From assembly GCA_002110485.1 (NCBI GenBank), contig MOWL01000025.1:434001-498000 (forward strand): DNA of 64,000 nt, read 5' to 3'. The notes beneath the pieces were generated by a model. It worked only from the letters and a program-made list of their open reading frames with translations. It ran no database searches and was not told where the DNA came from. Below are positions 1 through 11,660 of this stretch, one piece after another. The DNA comes from Emergomyces orientalis (lineage: Eukaryota; Ascomycota; Eurotiomycetes; Onygenales; Ajellomycetaceae). The stretch's first letter is position 1; every line of letters begins with the position of its first letter. The translations under genes were made by a program, and so were the position numbers.

Positions 1-616
1 ATAGTGTATGTTGCTTTTAAGAAACTTGGAGGAGAACATAACTTCCCTGTTACCTCATTTAGAAACAGTTTGAGATTCTCCAGCAAGGAAATCGACCCTA
101 CCACTGGTGATCCGGAGGAGTCTGGCTACGATGATGAATATCAGGTTGAAGATCTAGATCTAACCGGTAGTGACTATGTTATTCCTGCCTTTGCTGGTAG
201 CTTTGACCACGTCTGGGAGCAAACTGGCGCCAATGGTGAAGAAGCTAGTGAAACACTTCAACTTTCCAACGTTAAAGGCATTGACGGTAAGTTGCCAATA
301 ACTCGAAGCGGATTCTTCTTCTTTTCCACAACTTCATTCACCCAAGGCTATCATACTAATTATTTGTCCACCCATACTCACAGATGCAACCGAGCAACTT
401 GTTGCAACGTTGTCACTTCAACCACTTGAAGGCTCAGACGTCGTCCTCAACAATAGCACACACTCACTAAAATTGTACGGCAAGACTGTTTCAGGCGGTA
501 GAGTGGCAGCCCTGGTGAGAATGGCGTATTCGGCTAAGTCCGGTGTGACGACCAAAGTAACCGTTCGTGCCGAGGAAGAGGGTGTGGCTGCGACAGTCGT
601 CGCATCTGTTGCATAA
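1..616 (+). CDS. SEC21: Coatomer subunit gamma, C-terminal part (partial)
   Basis: Two exons are visible, <1..286 and 384..616, joined across a GT-AG intron (287..383) that splits an Asp codon. About 172 C-terminal residues are seen and the reading frame is open through the left edge. The protein reads as the gamma-COP appendage domain: an FPVTSF segment, then KEIDPTTGDPEESGYDDEY, GSFDHVWEQTGANGEEAS and a final half running from SLQPLEGSD to the C-terminus. Gamma-COP is the adaptor-like subunit of the COPI coat, which returns cargo from Golgi to ER; its appendage binds ARF-GAP and other accessory factors. The ATG-initiated frame beginning at 410 is only the second exon, not a separate gene. 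The family call is from recognition of the conserved appendage. The N-terminal solenoid lies outside the window. Confidence 0.93.
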
Positions 617-1207
617 TTCAACCCCTATTTCCTCTCCTCCCCCAAAGGAGATGGCGCTTGTCAAAAATGGCGATGTTCGGTAGATAATTCATGACCCTTT
701 ATTGCTCCTCTCCTCCACCCCGTCTTTTTCTTTTGTGCCCTATCAACGATGACAGGTGTTTTGACGCATGCTTTTCTCTTGATGGGGGGGTCTTTAATTT
801 AAATTTTAAGTATGGTGTTTGTGGAAGAAGCCGTACATATATTGTTGTCCTTCCATGCCCATAAATATCTTCTGCGGATTGAGCACGATGTAGTTGTTTC
901 TCCTCTTCATGTTTTTCCCACCTCGAACTACCTACCTTTGTTTCCGAGTTCCTTTTTTTTTAATTGATATCTTTTTATAGCAGTAATCTTGGACGTAGTG
1001 CACTGCGTCTCTGTTGTTCAAAACATAAGGTAGACGTCCGTTTCATGTTGAATATCTAGTTCTATATAATGGGGTATCTAAAAGCTGCCGAAAAACATCG
1101 ATCATTTCATCACGATAATAGATCTCAAAATGGTTTTGAAATATGACACTAGCCCGAAACGCTGAACCCCATAAATACATATAGAAAGCCCAGCTCGTAT
1201 AAATCTA
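617..1207. other. Intergenic, convergent 3' ends
   Basis: This lies between the SEC21 stop and the F-box gene stop, which face each other. It is T-rich with a short G7 run near 785 and AT-rich blocks that fit 3' UTR and polyadenylation sequence. I see no gene. Confidence 0.6.
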
Positions 1208-2484
1208 TCAGCCAAAATGATAAACTCCAGCAGCAATATCCCCACTCTCAATTTTATCCATGGAATGTCCCGCCCTCTGGGCGTTCCGCTTCAACAGTTC
1301 GTCAAGTTCATCGTCAGACACCACTCTCAACTGGGATGGATGAGATTCATGTAAACCAAGCAATCGAAGGTTCCTCAGACCCCCATCCAGCGCGTCAATA
1401 AAATCTTCCTTTGAAAAGTCCGGGAAACCTTGGGATTGTTCAAAGGAGAGGATCTCTAACAGTAGCGGCGAGCGTAATGAAGCAAGGGTGCGAAAGAACG
1501 GGGATTTGGCCAGGTCCCCTTGGATCGAAAGATAATGCAGGTTGGGAATATAGCGAAGAAGCTGCTCTGCGTGCTGGGGGGTGTGATGCACTTCATAGGG
1601 GATTCTCAAACTTTTCAAATGATTGCGCAGATGCGGGTTGCTCAGTACAGCTGGTATCATGGCTGGCTCTCTGAGGGCGTTCCCAGCTAATGTTAGGCTG
1701 GAGATTTTCGGCGGCCAATCGAACGTGTGCATGATGGTGGGATCAAACGTTCCGCTGATTTCAAGCTTTCGCAGAATTGGTGGCCATGACAGGTGGCTTG
1801 CCGCCGTACTTATGTTTGTGCTCCTGGGCAATCGCAGACGGCGGAGATTATCCAGATGTTGAATGGCCTTCTTAATGGCTTCGAATTCGACTTTTCTAAT
1901 TACATGCAGTAAATCTAAGGAGCGAAGTTTTTTGCATTTGGAAAGAGCGCCGAGGTTAACTGTCCTATAAAATTGAATTAGTACTTGTAGATTATATTGT
2001 CCCTGGCAATTAGGTATTGATATTGTATCAATCGTGTCAGTTGCCTCTAGGAGCGAGATGGCGGTGAACAGGCACGTTCAAGTATAAAAGAGGGCTTGGT
2101 TGCTTACGAAAACCCGCTTGCTGGTGCAATAAAAACCTCAACATTCTCTTTAACTCGTCCTAGAAATCTTGTTGTGGAGCTAGTAGTGAGATTATGTACC
2201 AGTTTGGAGAAATCTAAGCGGCGCACGAATCGCCCTAGGTCACCTCTTGGGGCATACGCTTGAGCTGGTGGGCAGACTGCTAGAGCAAAATTATCAAAGT
2301 TCGCCCCGGATATATAAGGCTTCTCATAGAGTAAAGGGAGCGCGGCTGAGTGCCATAGTCGGGATACTAGGCAGCATGAATAGAGAGTATGCTGGCGGAT
2401 GGGTTGCTCTTGCAGATACGAAAGGATATGGATGATAATCTCTGCAGGGACAAATAAATACGTCTGGCCTCTAGATTGAAACAT
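1208..2484 (-). CDS. F-box protein with leucine-rich-repeat-like C-terminus
   Basis: Model: complement(join(1208..1964,2108..2484)), 377 aa. The donor is GTAAGC at 2107. The acceptor TATAG ends at 1965; the nearer alternative acceptor 4 nt downstream would give an immediate stop, which fixes the choice. Residues about 11-55 form an F-box (VPAEIIIHILSYL, then a CCLVSRLWHSAALPLLYEKP tail). The remainder has leucine-spaced segments such as LRSLDLLHV, LRRLRLP, LRKLEI and LHYLSIQGDL, typical of irregular LRRs. F-box proteins recruit substrates to SCF ubiquitin ligases through Skp1; the substrate here is unknown. It is divergently transcribed from the HAD gene. The family is clear, the specific function is not. 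Confidence 0.85.
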
Positions 2485-2830
2485 TATTCAGAGGGAGAAT
2501 AATTAGTATTAGGAGTCACATGTTCAAAGGTTGCTGGTGACTATATCAGCATTGTCGATATGGTTGTGCTGGCGATACATGAGAGTGGAGACTTTTGATC
2601 TGCAGTGTTTTTGGCCATGACGCTCTGCTTCGGGATGCCGTCAGCGGCTCAAAATCTCAACGTTACTTGCGGAACGGATAAGTTCCTTAGCCTCACCCGA
2701 ACCAGTCCCGATAACCGCACCTTTTTCAACTGTCAATTGGTCCGCGGGACTGGGGCTATTATTGTTCTTATTCAATTGCGACTACCACAAAGCCAATACT
2801 CTCGCTCTACCGAGCCCTATTCAAGTAGCC
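2485..2830. promoter_or_regulatory. Divergent promoter region, F-box / HAD genes
   Basis: 346 bp between the start codons of the F-box gene (minus) and the HAD gene (plus). An open frame beginning at 2605 overlaps it but is out of frame with the predicted start. No distinct box motif stands out. Confidence 0.5.
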
Positions 2831-4146
2831 ATGCGCGTGTCCTGCTTTCAGCAACCACTCCGCCGATCGTTTTACACCTGTCAGACATCGACAACCGCAA
2901 GACAATTCAGCTCTTCGGTTGCATCCCAACCTGTAATACCGAATTTTGGCTTTGCCTTCGAGTAAACCTGAAATGCATTCTTCTTTCCCATGGTACTGCC
3001 AAGCTAACATATATGACCAGCATAGATGGCGTTCTTCTCCGGTCATCGAAGCCGCTCCGGGGAGCGGCTGAATCGCTCCAGCTGCTTAAAAAGGAGAAAA
3101 TTCCTTTCGTTCTCCTAACAAATGGCGGAGGAAGGCACGAGACAGAGAGAATTGCGCAATTGAGCGAGCGTCTCCATATCGCTCTCGATACCGATCTGAT
3201 TATCCAAAGCCACACACCTTTCGCAGATATGGTGAAGGGTAATGAGGAGCAGGGTGCGCTTGAGGACAAATGTGTTTTAGTCGTTGGTGGTGAGAATGGG
3301 AAATGTCGCTCTGTCGCACAAAAGTACACCATGCTTATTTCCTAGGTTGTTGCTTTGTTCAAGCATTTTCTGACGGCGGACAGGTATGGATTCAAGTCCG
3401 TCGTGACACCTGGCGATATCTTCCGATCGCACCCTGAAATCTGGCCCTTTTCAGATGCTTTCAACGACTACTATAGACGGTTTACAAGTCAACTTCCACG
3501 GCGAATAGACGCAGTTGACCCGTCCAAAAGCCTTAAGATCGACGCAATACTGGTCTTTAATGACCCTAGGGACTGGGCATTAGATATCCAAATTATCATC
3601 GATATCCTACTCTCATCCCAAGGTATTGTTGGAACATATTCCGCTAAAAATAATAATCCAGACCTACCGAACCGGGGCTATCAACAAGATGGTCAGCCAC
3701 CATTGTACTTTTCCAACCCCGATCTTCTTTGGGCTGCACAATACCACCAGCCAAGACTTGGTCAAGGAGCCTTTAAAGCTTCGCTCGAAGGGGTGTGGAC
3801 AGCGATGACTGGGGGAGCCTCGTTAATGAAGACAGTTATTGGGAAACCTTGTGAACTAACGTATAGGTTCGCTGAGAAAAGGTTGAACCAAGAAAGAGAA
3901 AAGATGTTTCACTCCGAGAATTTACACCCTCTTGAGGCGGTGTATATGATCGGTGACAACCCCGAGTCTGACATCCGGGGAGCCAATTCTTACAAGAGCC
4001 CCGCCGGGACCAAGTGGAATTCAATTCTCGTGAACACTGGTGTATACTCGGGTGGGACACCGACCTGGCCACCCACAATCATTGTCGAAGGGGTGAAGCA
4101 GGCCGTTGAATGGAGCTTAGCCCAGTCGCGGTGGCCTCATAATTGA
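2831..4146 (+). CDS. HAD-superfamily hydrolase, CECR5/HDHD5-like, mitochondrial
   Basis: Model: join(2831..2961,3021..3323,3384..4146), 398 aa, two introns of 59 and 60 nt. The first intron joins FAF to DIDGVLLR, giving HAD motif I with Asp44 and Asp46. Motif II is the LLTNGGG segment near residue 75, and motif IV is GDNPESD at about 335-341. Middle and C-terminal blocks (VTPGDIFRSHPEIWPF, IGKPCELTYRFAEKRL) match the TIGR01456-type CECR5 family. The first 40 residues are rich in Arg and Ser with almost no acidic residue, so a mitochondrial presequence is likely. I chose ATG 2831 because it gives that presequence and the intact motif; the longer upstream frame lacks motif I. The substrate is unknown; a phosphatase role is inferred from the family. 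Confidence 0.88.
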
Positions 4147-4628
4147 ACCCTACCCGGTTCAGCGCGCCTTACACTACCTTTTCTTCCTTCCATTTAGCGT
4201 TGGTTTAAGATTGTTTCTGGTTTTATTTTGCTTAGACTTCTTTGTATCAAATAAGTAGATCCGCCATTCCCAAAGAACCGGGCACAAAGACACAGTACCC
4301 ATATAATTTACGTAGTTTCGTCAATACAAACGAAATTTAAGAAATATATTACCTGTGGATATTAATTGTGAAATTAAAAATTAAATATATTCCAGTGTCT
4401 ACATCTATTTCAGCATCGTGATATTGCTAAGATCGAAGGGGTGGTTAGCTGACTCACTACATCAGGCTTCAGATAGGGCTTAGGGCTAGTTTAAATTTGG
4501 TGGGGTTGAGTCAATGCTTCGACTCCCCTCCTTTTCGCACGCAAAAAAGAGACCAACCGCTTCCACTGCAGTCTTCGACTATAAGAACCTCCAATTGACA
4601 ATTGCTGCTGAGATACCAATAAATAACC
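4147..4628. other. Intergenic between tandem genes
   Basis: 482 bp between the HAD stop and the DPS1 start. The 3' half of the first 250 bp is AT-rich, fitting a 3' UTR; the rest would hold the DPS1 promoter. I see no gene; an antisense frame at 4491..5006 is a shadow of DPS1. Confidence 0.5.
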
Positions 4629-6361
4629 ATGGAGCAACAATCTGCTCTCCCGATCCATGCTAAAAGCGACGGTGACCAGCCCGATAAAACCCCCGGTTCC
4701 CAACCCCCCGCTGGAGACGCCGCTCCTCCTAGCAAAAGCGCACTCAAGAAAGCTGCCAAAGAGAAGGAAAAGGCAGAAAAAGCAGCCAAGCGTGCCGCTC
4801 AGGAACAAGCAGCTGCACAAGCCAGCCAGGCTGCAGATTTCTCGAAACACCTCTATGGACCGATCCCAGACTCCGCAGACATGGCCCAAGTGACTAACCT
4901 CATAGACCTTTCGGAAGAACTCTTCGAGAAAGAAGTCACAGTCGTTGCGCGTGTCGATAATGCTCGTGTACAGAGCGCGAAACTGGCATTCTTGATGTTG
5001 CGGCAACAGGGTAAAAAGGTGCAGGCAGTGGTGAGCGCGAGCGACGAAATCTCGAGACCAATGGTGAAATGGATTGGAGGAGTAAACGTGAACTCCATCG
5101 TCCAGGTCACTGCTATCGTTAAAAAAGCCGAAATACCAGTGACGTCAGCCACATTAAGTCACTTAGAACTGCATATTCGGAAAGTTTACATGGTTGCGCA
5201 AGCGTCGCATATGCTCCCTATGCAAGTCAAGGACGCGGAACGACCGCCGCCTGAATCTGTTGCAGAAGATGTCGACTCGGAAGCTCCATATGTTACGCTG
5301 AAGACTCGCCTCGATAACCGTGTTCTTGACCTCCAGACCGAAACCAGCCAGGCAATTACTTGGATTTCTAGCGGTGTCGCCCAACTATTTACGGAATATA
5401 TGTTGAAGAGCGGGTCGCGATGGATCTCTACACCGAAACTTACTGGGAATGCGTCCGAAGGTGGTGCTGGAGTGTTCGAAGTGACGTATTTCAAAAGAAA
5501 GGCATATTTGGCGCAGAGTCCACAACTGTATAAACAAATGTGTATTGCGGGAGATATGGCCAGCGTTTTTGAAATTGGCCCAGTGTTTAGAGCTGAGGAA
5601 AGCAACACTCACAGACATTTAACTGAGGTAAATAGTGTTTAAACCTCTCTTGAAGTATTCCGCACAATCTGACAAATTTTTAGTTTGTTGGGCTCGATTT
5701 CGAGAAAACGTTTCAGAGTCATTACCACGAAGTCTTGGAATTTGCCGAAGACCTCTTAGTTTTTATCTTGAGCGAGTTAAAGGAACGATTCAAGAAAGAA
5801 ATTGAGGTCATCCAACGTTCGTACCCGAAAGCTGGTGATTTTAGACTCCCTAGAGACGGGAAGGCACTTAGACTGAAGTACATGGAGGGCTTGGCACTGT
5901 TGAAAGAAGCTGGAGTGGATGTCACTGAACAAGAAAAGTTTGAGAATGACCTCTCTACCGCAATGGAAAAGCAACTAGGCCGCATTATCCGGGAGAAATA
6001 TGATACGGACTTCTACGTCCTTGACAAGTTCCCAATGGCTGTCAGACCGTTCTACACGAAGCCATGTCCCGACGATCCGACGTTCTCTAATTCGTACGAT
6101 TTCTTCATGAGAGGAGAAGAGATTATGTCCGGCGCACAGAGAATTAACGAAGCGAAGGAGCTTGAAGCTGCAATGGCGGCTAAAGGTCTTGACCCAAATG
6201 CTGAAGGATTTGAAGACTATATCGGGGCGTTTAGGCAGGGATGTCCTCCCCATGCTGGTGGAGGACTCGGCCTGAATCGCATTGTTATGTTTTTCCTGGG
6301 TCTCCCCAACATTCGATTGGCGACATTGTTCCCTCGTGATCCTCAGCGCCTCCGTCCATAA
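4629..6361 (+). CDS. DPS1: Aspartyl-tRNA synthetase, cytoplasmic
   Basis: Model: join(4629..5627,5684..6361), 558 aa, with one 56-nt intron inside class II motif 2. It charges tRNA-Asp with aspartate in the cytosol. The N-terminus (about residues 1-75) is a Lys/Ala-rich extension with a KEKEKAEKAAKRAAQEQ stretch, as in eukaryotic cytosolic AspRS, where it helps bind tRNA. An OB-fold anticodon domain follows (about 90-195, VTVVARVDNARVQSAKLAFL). The class II core has motif 2 FRAEESNTHRHLTEF, completed by the splice, and motif 3 GGGLGLNRIVMFFLGLPNIR near the C-terminus. The C-terminus LFPRDPQRLRP is typical and the length matches the family. No mitochondrial presequence is seen. Confidence 0.96.
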
Positions 6362-6727
6362 AGCCTCGTCTTATCACGATAGGAGACAGTAGAAAAGTGG
6401 TGAAATCGACACAGATTTTCAGATTTAAGCTCCAATGAAATAAAAAGATGACAAGGATTACATTTATACATATACCATGTTACTCTCCAGCGCCTTAATT
6501 GCCCTGAAAATAATACATTTGTAGGCGTGTCTATATTTATCATAGCTTTATACTTACATCGTATTTACAGCCGTAATATGGCGGAGTTGGGTTAGAGTCC
6601 CCAAGGTGGCCCAAGCTCCAGCTAAAGATCCTGCACCAACAGGACCGTATTGGAAAACTACAAAAACTTTGGGCGAGACAAATAACACTCCGGAAGGGAA
6701 TATTCTGTCGCATAAAACACAGGCAAC
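6362..6727. other. Intergenic between tandem genes
   Basis: 366 bp separating the DPS1 stop from the Gemin2-like start; AT-rich 3' UTR-like sequence followed by a presumed promoter. Nothing else is recognised. Confidence 0.45.
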
Positions 6728-8457
6728 ATGCCTGACAAGCGCAAGGCCCCTTCCTCGGAATTGAGCGGTTCACCATACACCAAACGGGCCCGTCCTACTA
6801 ACTCCAACGAGGACGAGGAAGAATCATATCCTCCAACCCCATTAACGCCTGCTACAGCTCGCCCACAGCCCAAAAATGACCCCGTTTACGGGCAAAAACA
6901 CGCATTTCCGGGACTGGACGATGCTGTAGATGAGGATCAATTATTCTATGGCCCCGCAGAGGATGGCATCGAATATCTGCGCATGGTCCGGTAAGCAATC
7001 CTGTTTTCCCTCCACCATATTTCTACATTCCTTCAAGCATCCAAAAAGACATTGAACTACTCGGTGGCTAAGACATTCTTCTCTCCATCTATCTATTTAT
7101 TCTTTCCTTATAGCTTTGGCAGCCTAAAAGAATGCTGATGTATATTTTCCGCCGCGCAATTTGCGCGGTGTAAATTTATTTTATATATAGATCTGAAGCG
7201 CGAACACTACCCACGATATTTGTCTCCAAAACCGTCCCTACGAAGAATGACAATAAAAGAGTTCCCGAAGCCAGTGGCCAAGGAAATGATGACGTTAATA
7301 CCATCGACGTGGAAGTGGATAATAGCCAGGCCGGCTTTTACTCAGACGGCGTCTACGTTGCATATTCCTCTCAACATCTGGAAACCACCACGCTTCCCCC
7401 GGATGACCCCGACGGCCCTGGCACAAACGTTTCCGACCCACAAGAAATATACTACAACCTTCTCCATCACCGCTTTCTCCTCCTCCGCTCAACCCTAAAA
7501 TGCACACCACCAGCGTCCGTGATCGCTTCTTTAGGCAGGGAACGACCAATCTCTCTCCCACGATACAATAAACTCGCCAGGACAGAATGGGGGCGCATTA
7601 TACAGACGATGGACCCGCGCATGGCACAGTTGGCATGCATGGATATGGAGAGTGTCCTTGGGCTTTTGGCCATTGTTACACGCTTGTTGTCTAAGATCGT
7701 TAGGGGCCGCGAAAGTGCACAGGTGAAGAGGCTTGGTGCGTGGGCGTGGGGTCTTTTGGGCCGTTGTAGAGCTGTGGGGGAGATGGGGAGTGAGGAGGTG
7801 GGGGATATTAGGGAATTGGGGAAGAGGGCGGCTAGGATATTGGTGAAAGTTCGGGAGAGTGAGGCGCTAGAGGTTAACGATATGCGAGGGGGCGGGTTTG
7901 ATATGGAAGATGGGGAGGGAAGGGAAGAAGAAGTTGAAGAAACTCTAGAAGAAAAAGAGGAGCCGGGATATGCCAAAAGAGATATTATTAATGGACTCGG
8001 GAATGGGGACGAAACACAAGTGGATGAACTGGATATTACGAACGATGTCATTCATGCTAATGGGAATGTCACGGAACAAATATTAGCCCATGGGGAAGAC
8101 ACCATCCTACCCACTAACGGCGTGGATGATCAAGACGAACTTGAAGCAGCCAAAGCGCGTCTCCATGCGCGGCTACAATCCCAACAAACTAGTGATAAAA
8201 TGGAACCTAGGGAACGTGAAATGGAAGATGTGGATAACAACGACAATGAAAATAAGGAAGACGGCGAAGTGGGCGATGAAGACGATGGAGATGCATTTAA
8301 TGATGACGAATCTAGAAATGTGCAGCAATATATCCGTGCCATGCTCGATATGATAATTAGCATTATTGGAGAGTTCTACGGGCAGAGAGATCTGCTTGAG
8401 TTTCGCGATATTTGGGAGGAAGATATGGACGTTGCCTGGTTAGACTCTGGAATTTGA
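6728..8457 (+). CDS. Gemin2/SIP1-like SMN-complex protein
   Basis: Model: join(6728..6990,7191..8457), 509 aa, one 200-nt intron, long for this window. The N-terminus has a basic patch (PDKRKAP, KRARP). The splice creates EYLRMVRSEARTLPTIFVSK, matching the conserved Gemin2 segment (EYLRxVRxEA). The helical core includes MDPRMAQLACMDMESVLGLL, LGAWAWGLLGRC and RELGKRAARILVKVR; the last conserved helix MLDMIISIIGEFYGQRDLLEF corresponds to the terminal Gemin2 helix. Gemin2 holds the Sm pentamer during snRNP assembly. Between core and last helix there is an acidic low-complexity insert (about 7900-8300) that makes the protein much longer than animal Gemin2. The assignment rests on motif resemblance only; no Gly-rich SMN gene is in the window. 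Confidence 0.72.
7152..7168 (+). promoter_or_regulatory. Intronic hairpin near the 3' splice site
   Basis: A perfect 8-bp inverted repeat, CCGCGCAA and TTGCGCGG, separated by a single T lies in the intron of the Gemin2-like gene. It starts about 13 nt after a branch-point-like CTGAT (7135) and ends 22 nt before the acceptor. A GC-rich palindrome here contrasts with the AT-rich intron. With a 1-nt spacer, the RNA would have to open a pair or more to form a loop. Confidence 0.5.
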
Positions 8458-8918
8458 AATTACAATCAACTGGCAACGTTATTTGGATGTAAAGTAGTAC
8501 ATCTACTTTCATCTTGAATGAGCATGGGGATTCCCTAGCTCACTTTGATAGTTTTTTTAACAACACGTTAAGGAGGCACTTCTGATGATTTGACGCTTTT
8601 ATCTGCGACGGGAACAGGAGATGTGGTGAACGAGAACTATGTTAATGTAGTCCAAACTTAGCATCTCTGAACATGTAAATCTATCATCATAGTGGTATCA
8701 AGGTAACAGAATGACAAAAACTGGTCATCGAGAGTGGTTACATAAACATTACAAAAGTAAAAACTAAGGGCGAGGAGTTGGTCAAGACCAATCTAGCGGA
8801 TATACCCATGCGCTCCCTCCACATGTCCCGACCCCAGCTAGGGGCCTTAAAAATATGGCCCTTGCGATAAAGTACTAGTATCCTTCATAAATATCTCACG
8901 CACTCTTCAACTCCTCAA
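8458..8918. other. Intergenic, convergent 3' ends
   Basis: 461 bp between the Gemin2-like stop and the lipase stop. It contains 3' UTR-like sequence from both sides; I see no gene. Confidence 0.5.
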
Positions 8919-10916
8919 TCACTGCTTTTCTTCCGAACGATTCTTTAGCAGCTGCATTGTCAAATCATCCTGTACCCATCCCTCGATGCGCGCAGCCACA
9001 TCTCCAACTAACCGATCATATGACGCATTTCGAGAAACGAACAGGGACTGATGAGCAGTAACTTCATCTACTCCTTCCATATAAACCCGCACCCACAATG
9101 GATCGCGTTCACCATTGGCTTCTCTCGGGGGCAGTGCACAAAACTTCCGGTCCTTCTTGACTTTAGCGGGAGAGCTTGTATCGATATCAGGCGTGTTTCG
9201 GGCGGATTCAGCGTCGCTGATGCCGTTTAGGAGTGCCCGGTTGGTTGTAGATGAGTTGTGATTGTGGGTGGTTGGAGAGGACGTCGGAAATAATGCCTCT
9301 CTGTTTTTTCGCAATTGTTCTTTTTCTGTGGCTCGTTCCTGCTTGCTGATGAGTTTGTTGTGAGCTTTTATTTTCTTTTCCCTGTCTTTCAGTACCCTTT
9401 CATACGCTTTCACCTGGCGAGAATGGTCTTTTTGGGCTTCTTTTAAGAGTGTTTTTGAATCGTATATTGAAGGGTCGAACTCGGGTGGTGGGTACGGCGG
9501 AGGCGGGAAATCAAGATATGTATCTACCACCCGCACAGAATTGCTATTCTCTAGTGGGCCCTGAACAGGTTCCAGTGCCAATTGGGGAGCCTCTGAACTG
9601 CTTTCCCCTTCATTTCCCGATTGCGGGAAAAAAGCAGGATCTCCAGCCTTTTCAACTGTTGGCCTTCGGGGGTCGACAGATAATGATCTAACATGTCCAG
9701 GCACAGGGGAAGATATGGGTCCCGGACTTGTTTGCCTCCCGTCCCGCAAAGCTGCATTGATTGCACTGTCATCGCTACGTCCACTAACGGGAGATTTGAT
9801 TCTTCCTGTGGCTGCCGTATAGTAGTTAACAAACCTGACGCGGCGAAATGACCGGCCGCTCCCATCACGCCTTAGGCTGCAATCGTCAATGTCTTCTAAT
9901 TCTCTTAGACGCCTGTATCGTCGTTTGAGACCAGGGTAATCAGCAATGCACAAGCCAAACTCCACATGTGAGGAAATATATTTCTTGGTCGCATCCACGA
10001 GTTGGTTAGAATTCTTAAATATAAAATTCAAAGCACCGTCAAGTTGTGACCGTTCTGCTAGTCGGACGTCATTTGGAAATATCGGGTCGAAGTGAGGATC
10101 AACAGAGGAGGAAATGATAGGTGCCACGATTGAGGAGTCAACAGGAAAAGGCTGGTTTCGTGGGTCCTTCTTCTTTTCTTTGGGTCTAAACAGACTCCCA
10201 ATGCCACTGGTTACGACACCAGGATGCAGGCCTAGAAATGGGACATCCAAATTGATAGTCCCCATAATTCGATGCTTAAACATTTCCGGGATCTGTGGGT
10301 CAGAGGGGCCAAGGAGGGTAATCTCTGCTGCAAGAATTCCGCCTAAGCTATGTCCAACCAGCACTGTGTCTGTGTCGGGAGATTCATGAGGGGCCAACCT
10401 ATCAAAATAAAGGTGATATATCAGCGCCAATATCCATTTTCAGAAAAGAAAATCATGAGAAGCAGGCACTCACCAATAACTGAAATCATCCCTAACAAAT
10501 TCGATTGCTTTTCTTGTCTTATACCGGGGATAAATTTTAGAATGAACAACGTGTGATTCATACAGCATAACAGTAAGCAAATTATGGACATGGGCGGGGA
10601 ATTTCTTGAAGCTGGTATCCGATCCTACAAAGCCATGGATGTAGACTAGCAACAGTGTCCTTCGCCCATCTCGATTTGAGTCAACAGGAAGCAGAGACTG
10701 CATAGAAGGGGAACGACTATCTTCTTTAACGCGGGATCGGGTTGGCGAACGTCCTCTTCGCCCAACTTGAGTATCATCATCGTCATCACCGATATAGTGG
10801 AGGGGCGCTGAGTATGGTGTTAAATGAATGGTGTCTTTCCTGGGCATTGGGATCGAAATATCGAAATCAGGCGAACTTTCAGCCGGAGATGGCCTTTGGG
10901 CATTTTGCTCGGACAT
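8919..10916 (-). CDS. Alpha/beta-hydrolase, DUF676 lipase-type protein
   Basis: Model: complement(join(8919..10398,10474..10916)), 640 aa, one 75-nt intron. The hydrolase fold is visible: oxyanion-loop HGF at 94-96 after strand LLLVYI, then the nucleophile elbow GHSLGG with Ser165 shortly after the splice junction. INLDVPFLGLHPG follows, typical of cytosolic serine esterases acting on lipids. The N-terminal 85 residues are disordered, with an acidic DDDDD run and RS-rich sequence. After the catalytic domain comes a Pro-rich segment and a charged coiled coil (about LLKEAQKDHSRQVKAYERVL through the Lys/Glu-rich stretch). There is no signal peptide. Substrate unknown. It is divergent from VAM7. 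The family call is firm, the function only general. Confidence 0.86.
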
Positions 10917-11660
10917 TTTTTAATAACGAAAGGGTTTATTGATTCATGCAATTGGACGTTGGGCCTCATACGGTCAGAAAGTGTAGAGATGAACGATGGA
11001 GCCTCAAGATGGTAAAAGAATGGAACAGTCACGGACTGCGAGATGCAGCTCAACCTCATTAACTCGGGCACGCGCAAATTGGAACTCATTCACGTATACA
11101 CAAGCGCCATTGTCAAAATTTGTGTCTGTTTGTAAGTTGGTGAGTTGTGCTGATTGAGAGATTTGCGGAGTAAACAGCGCCCTGTGGGAAAGCGGGGATA
11201 CGCAGAATATAAGTAAGCGTGTACCTGCAGGTACCATGACGTCGTAACCCCATACAAAATAGCTGTTTCGATACCTCAGCGATACTTCTTGTCCATTTCA
11301 AAATAACAATGATAACAGCTAATTATTTTTTGGAATTCGGAGAAATAATTTCTCTGCAATCTTTGTATCTAAACTGTCTTGATAGGAGCCTGTTTTCCGT
11401 TGCATGTTCTTCGCTTAAAATAATGGCTTCAACTTAGTTCAGGTATCTGTTGAAGCTAAATATCTTTTCGCCTGCGTCATTGTTTTTTCTGAACATTCAT
11501 GACTTATCTTGAACCAACGCATCCAGCTGATCACATACCACATACGGGCAGACAGCTCAACCTCCGTAACAACGACTCCTGAACTCGACTGGCATGAAAT
11601 CAAGAACAGCTGTATACGTTCTTCCTCCCCCATCCTCCTAGGCTTTCTTCCATCCTAACC
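10917..11660. promoter_or_regulatory. Divergent promoter region, lipase / VAM7
   Basis: 744 bp between two start codons. It contains a perfect 14-bp palindrome GTACCTGCAGGTAC (11221..11234). Short frames on both strands look spurious. No other strong motif is seen. Confidence 0.5.

Noticed and set aside
4491..5006. 171-codon minus-strand frame
   Set aside because: It lies antisense to the DPS1 N-terminus, is Leu/Ser/Phe-rich by reverse reading, and resembles nothing.
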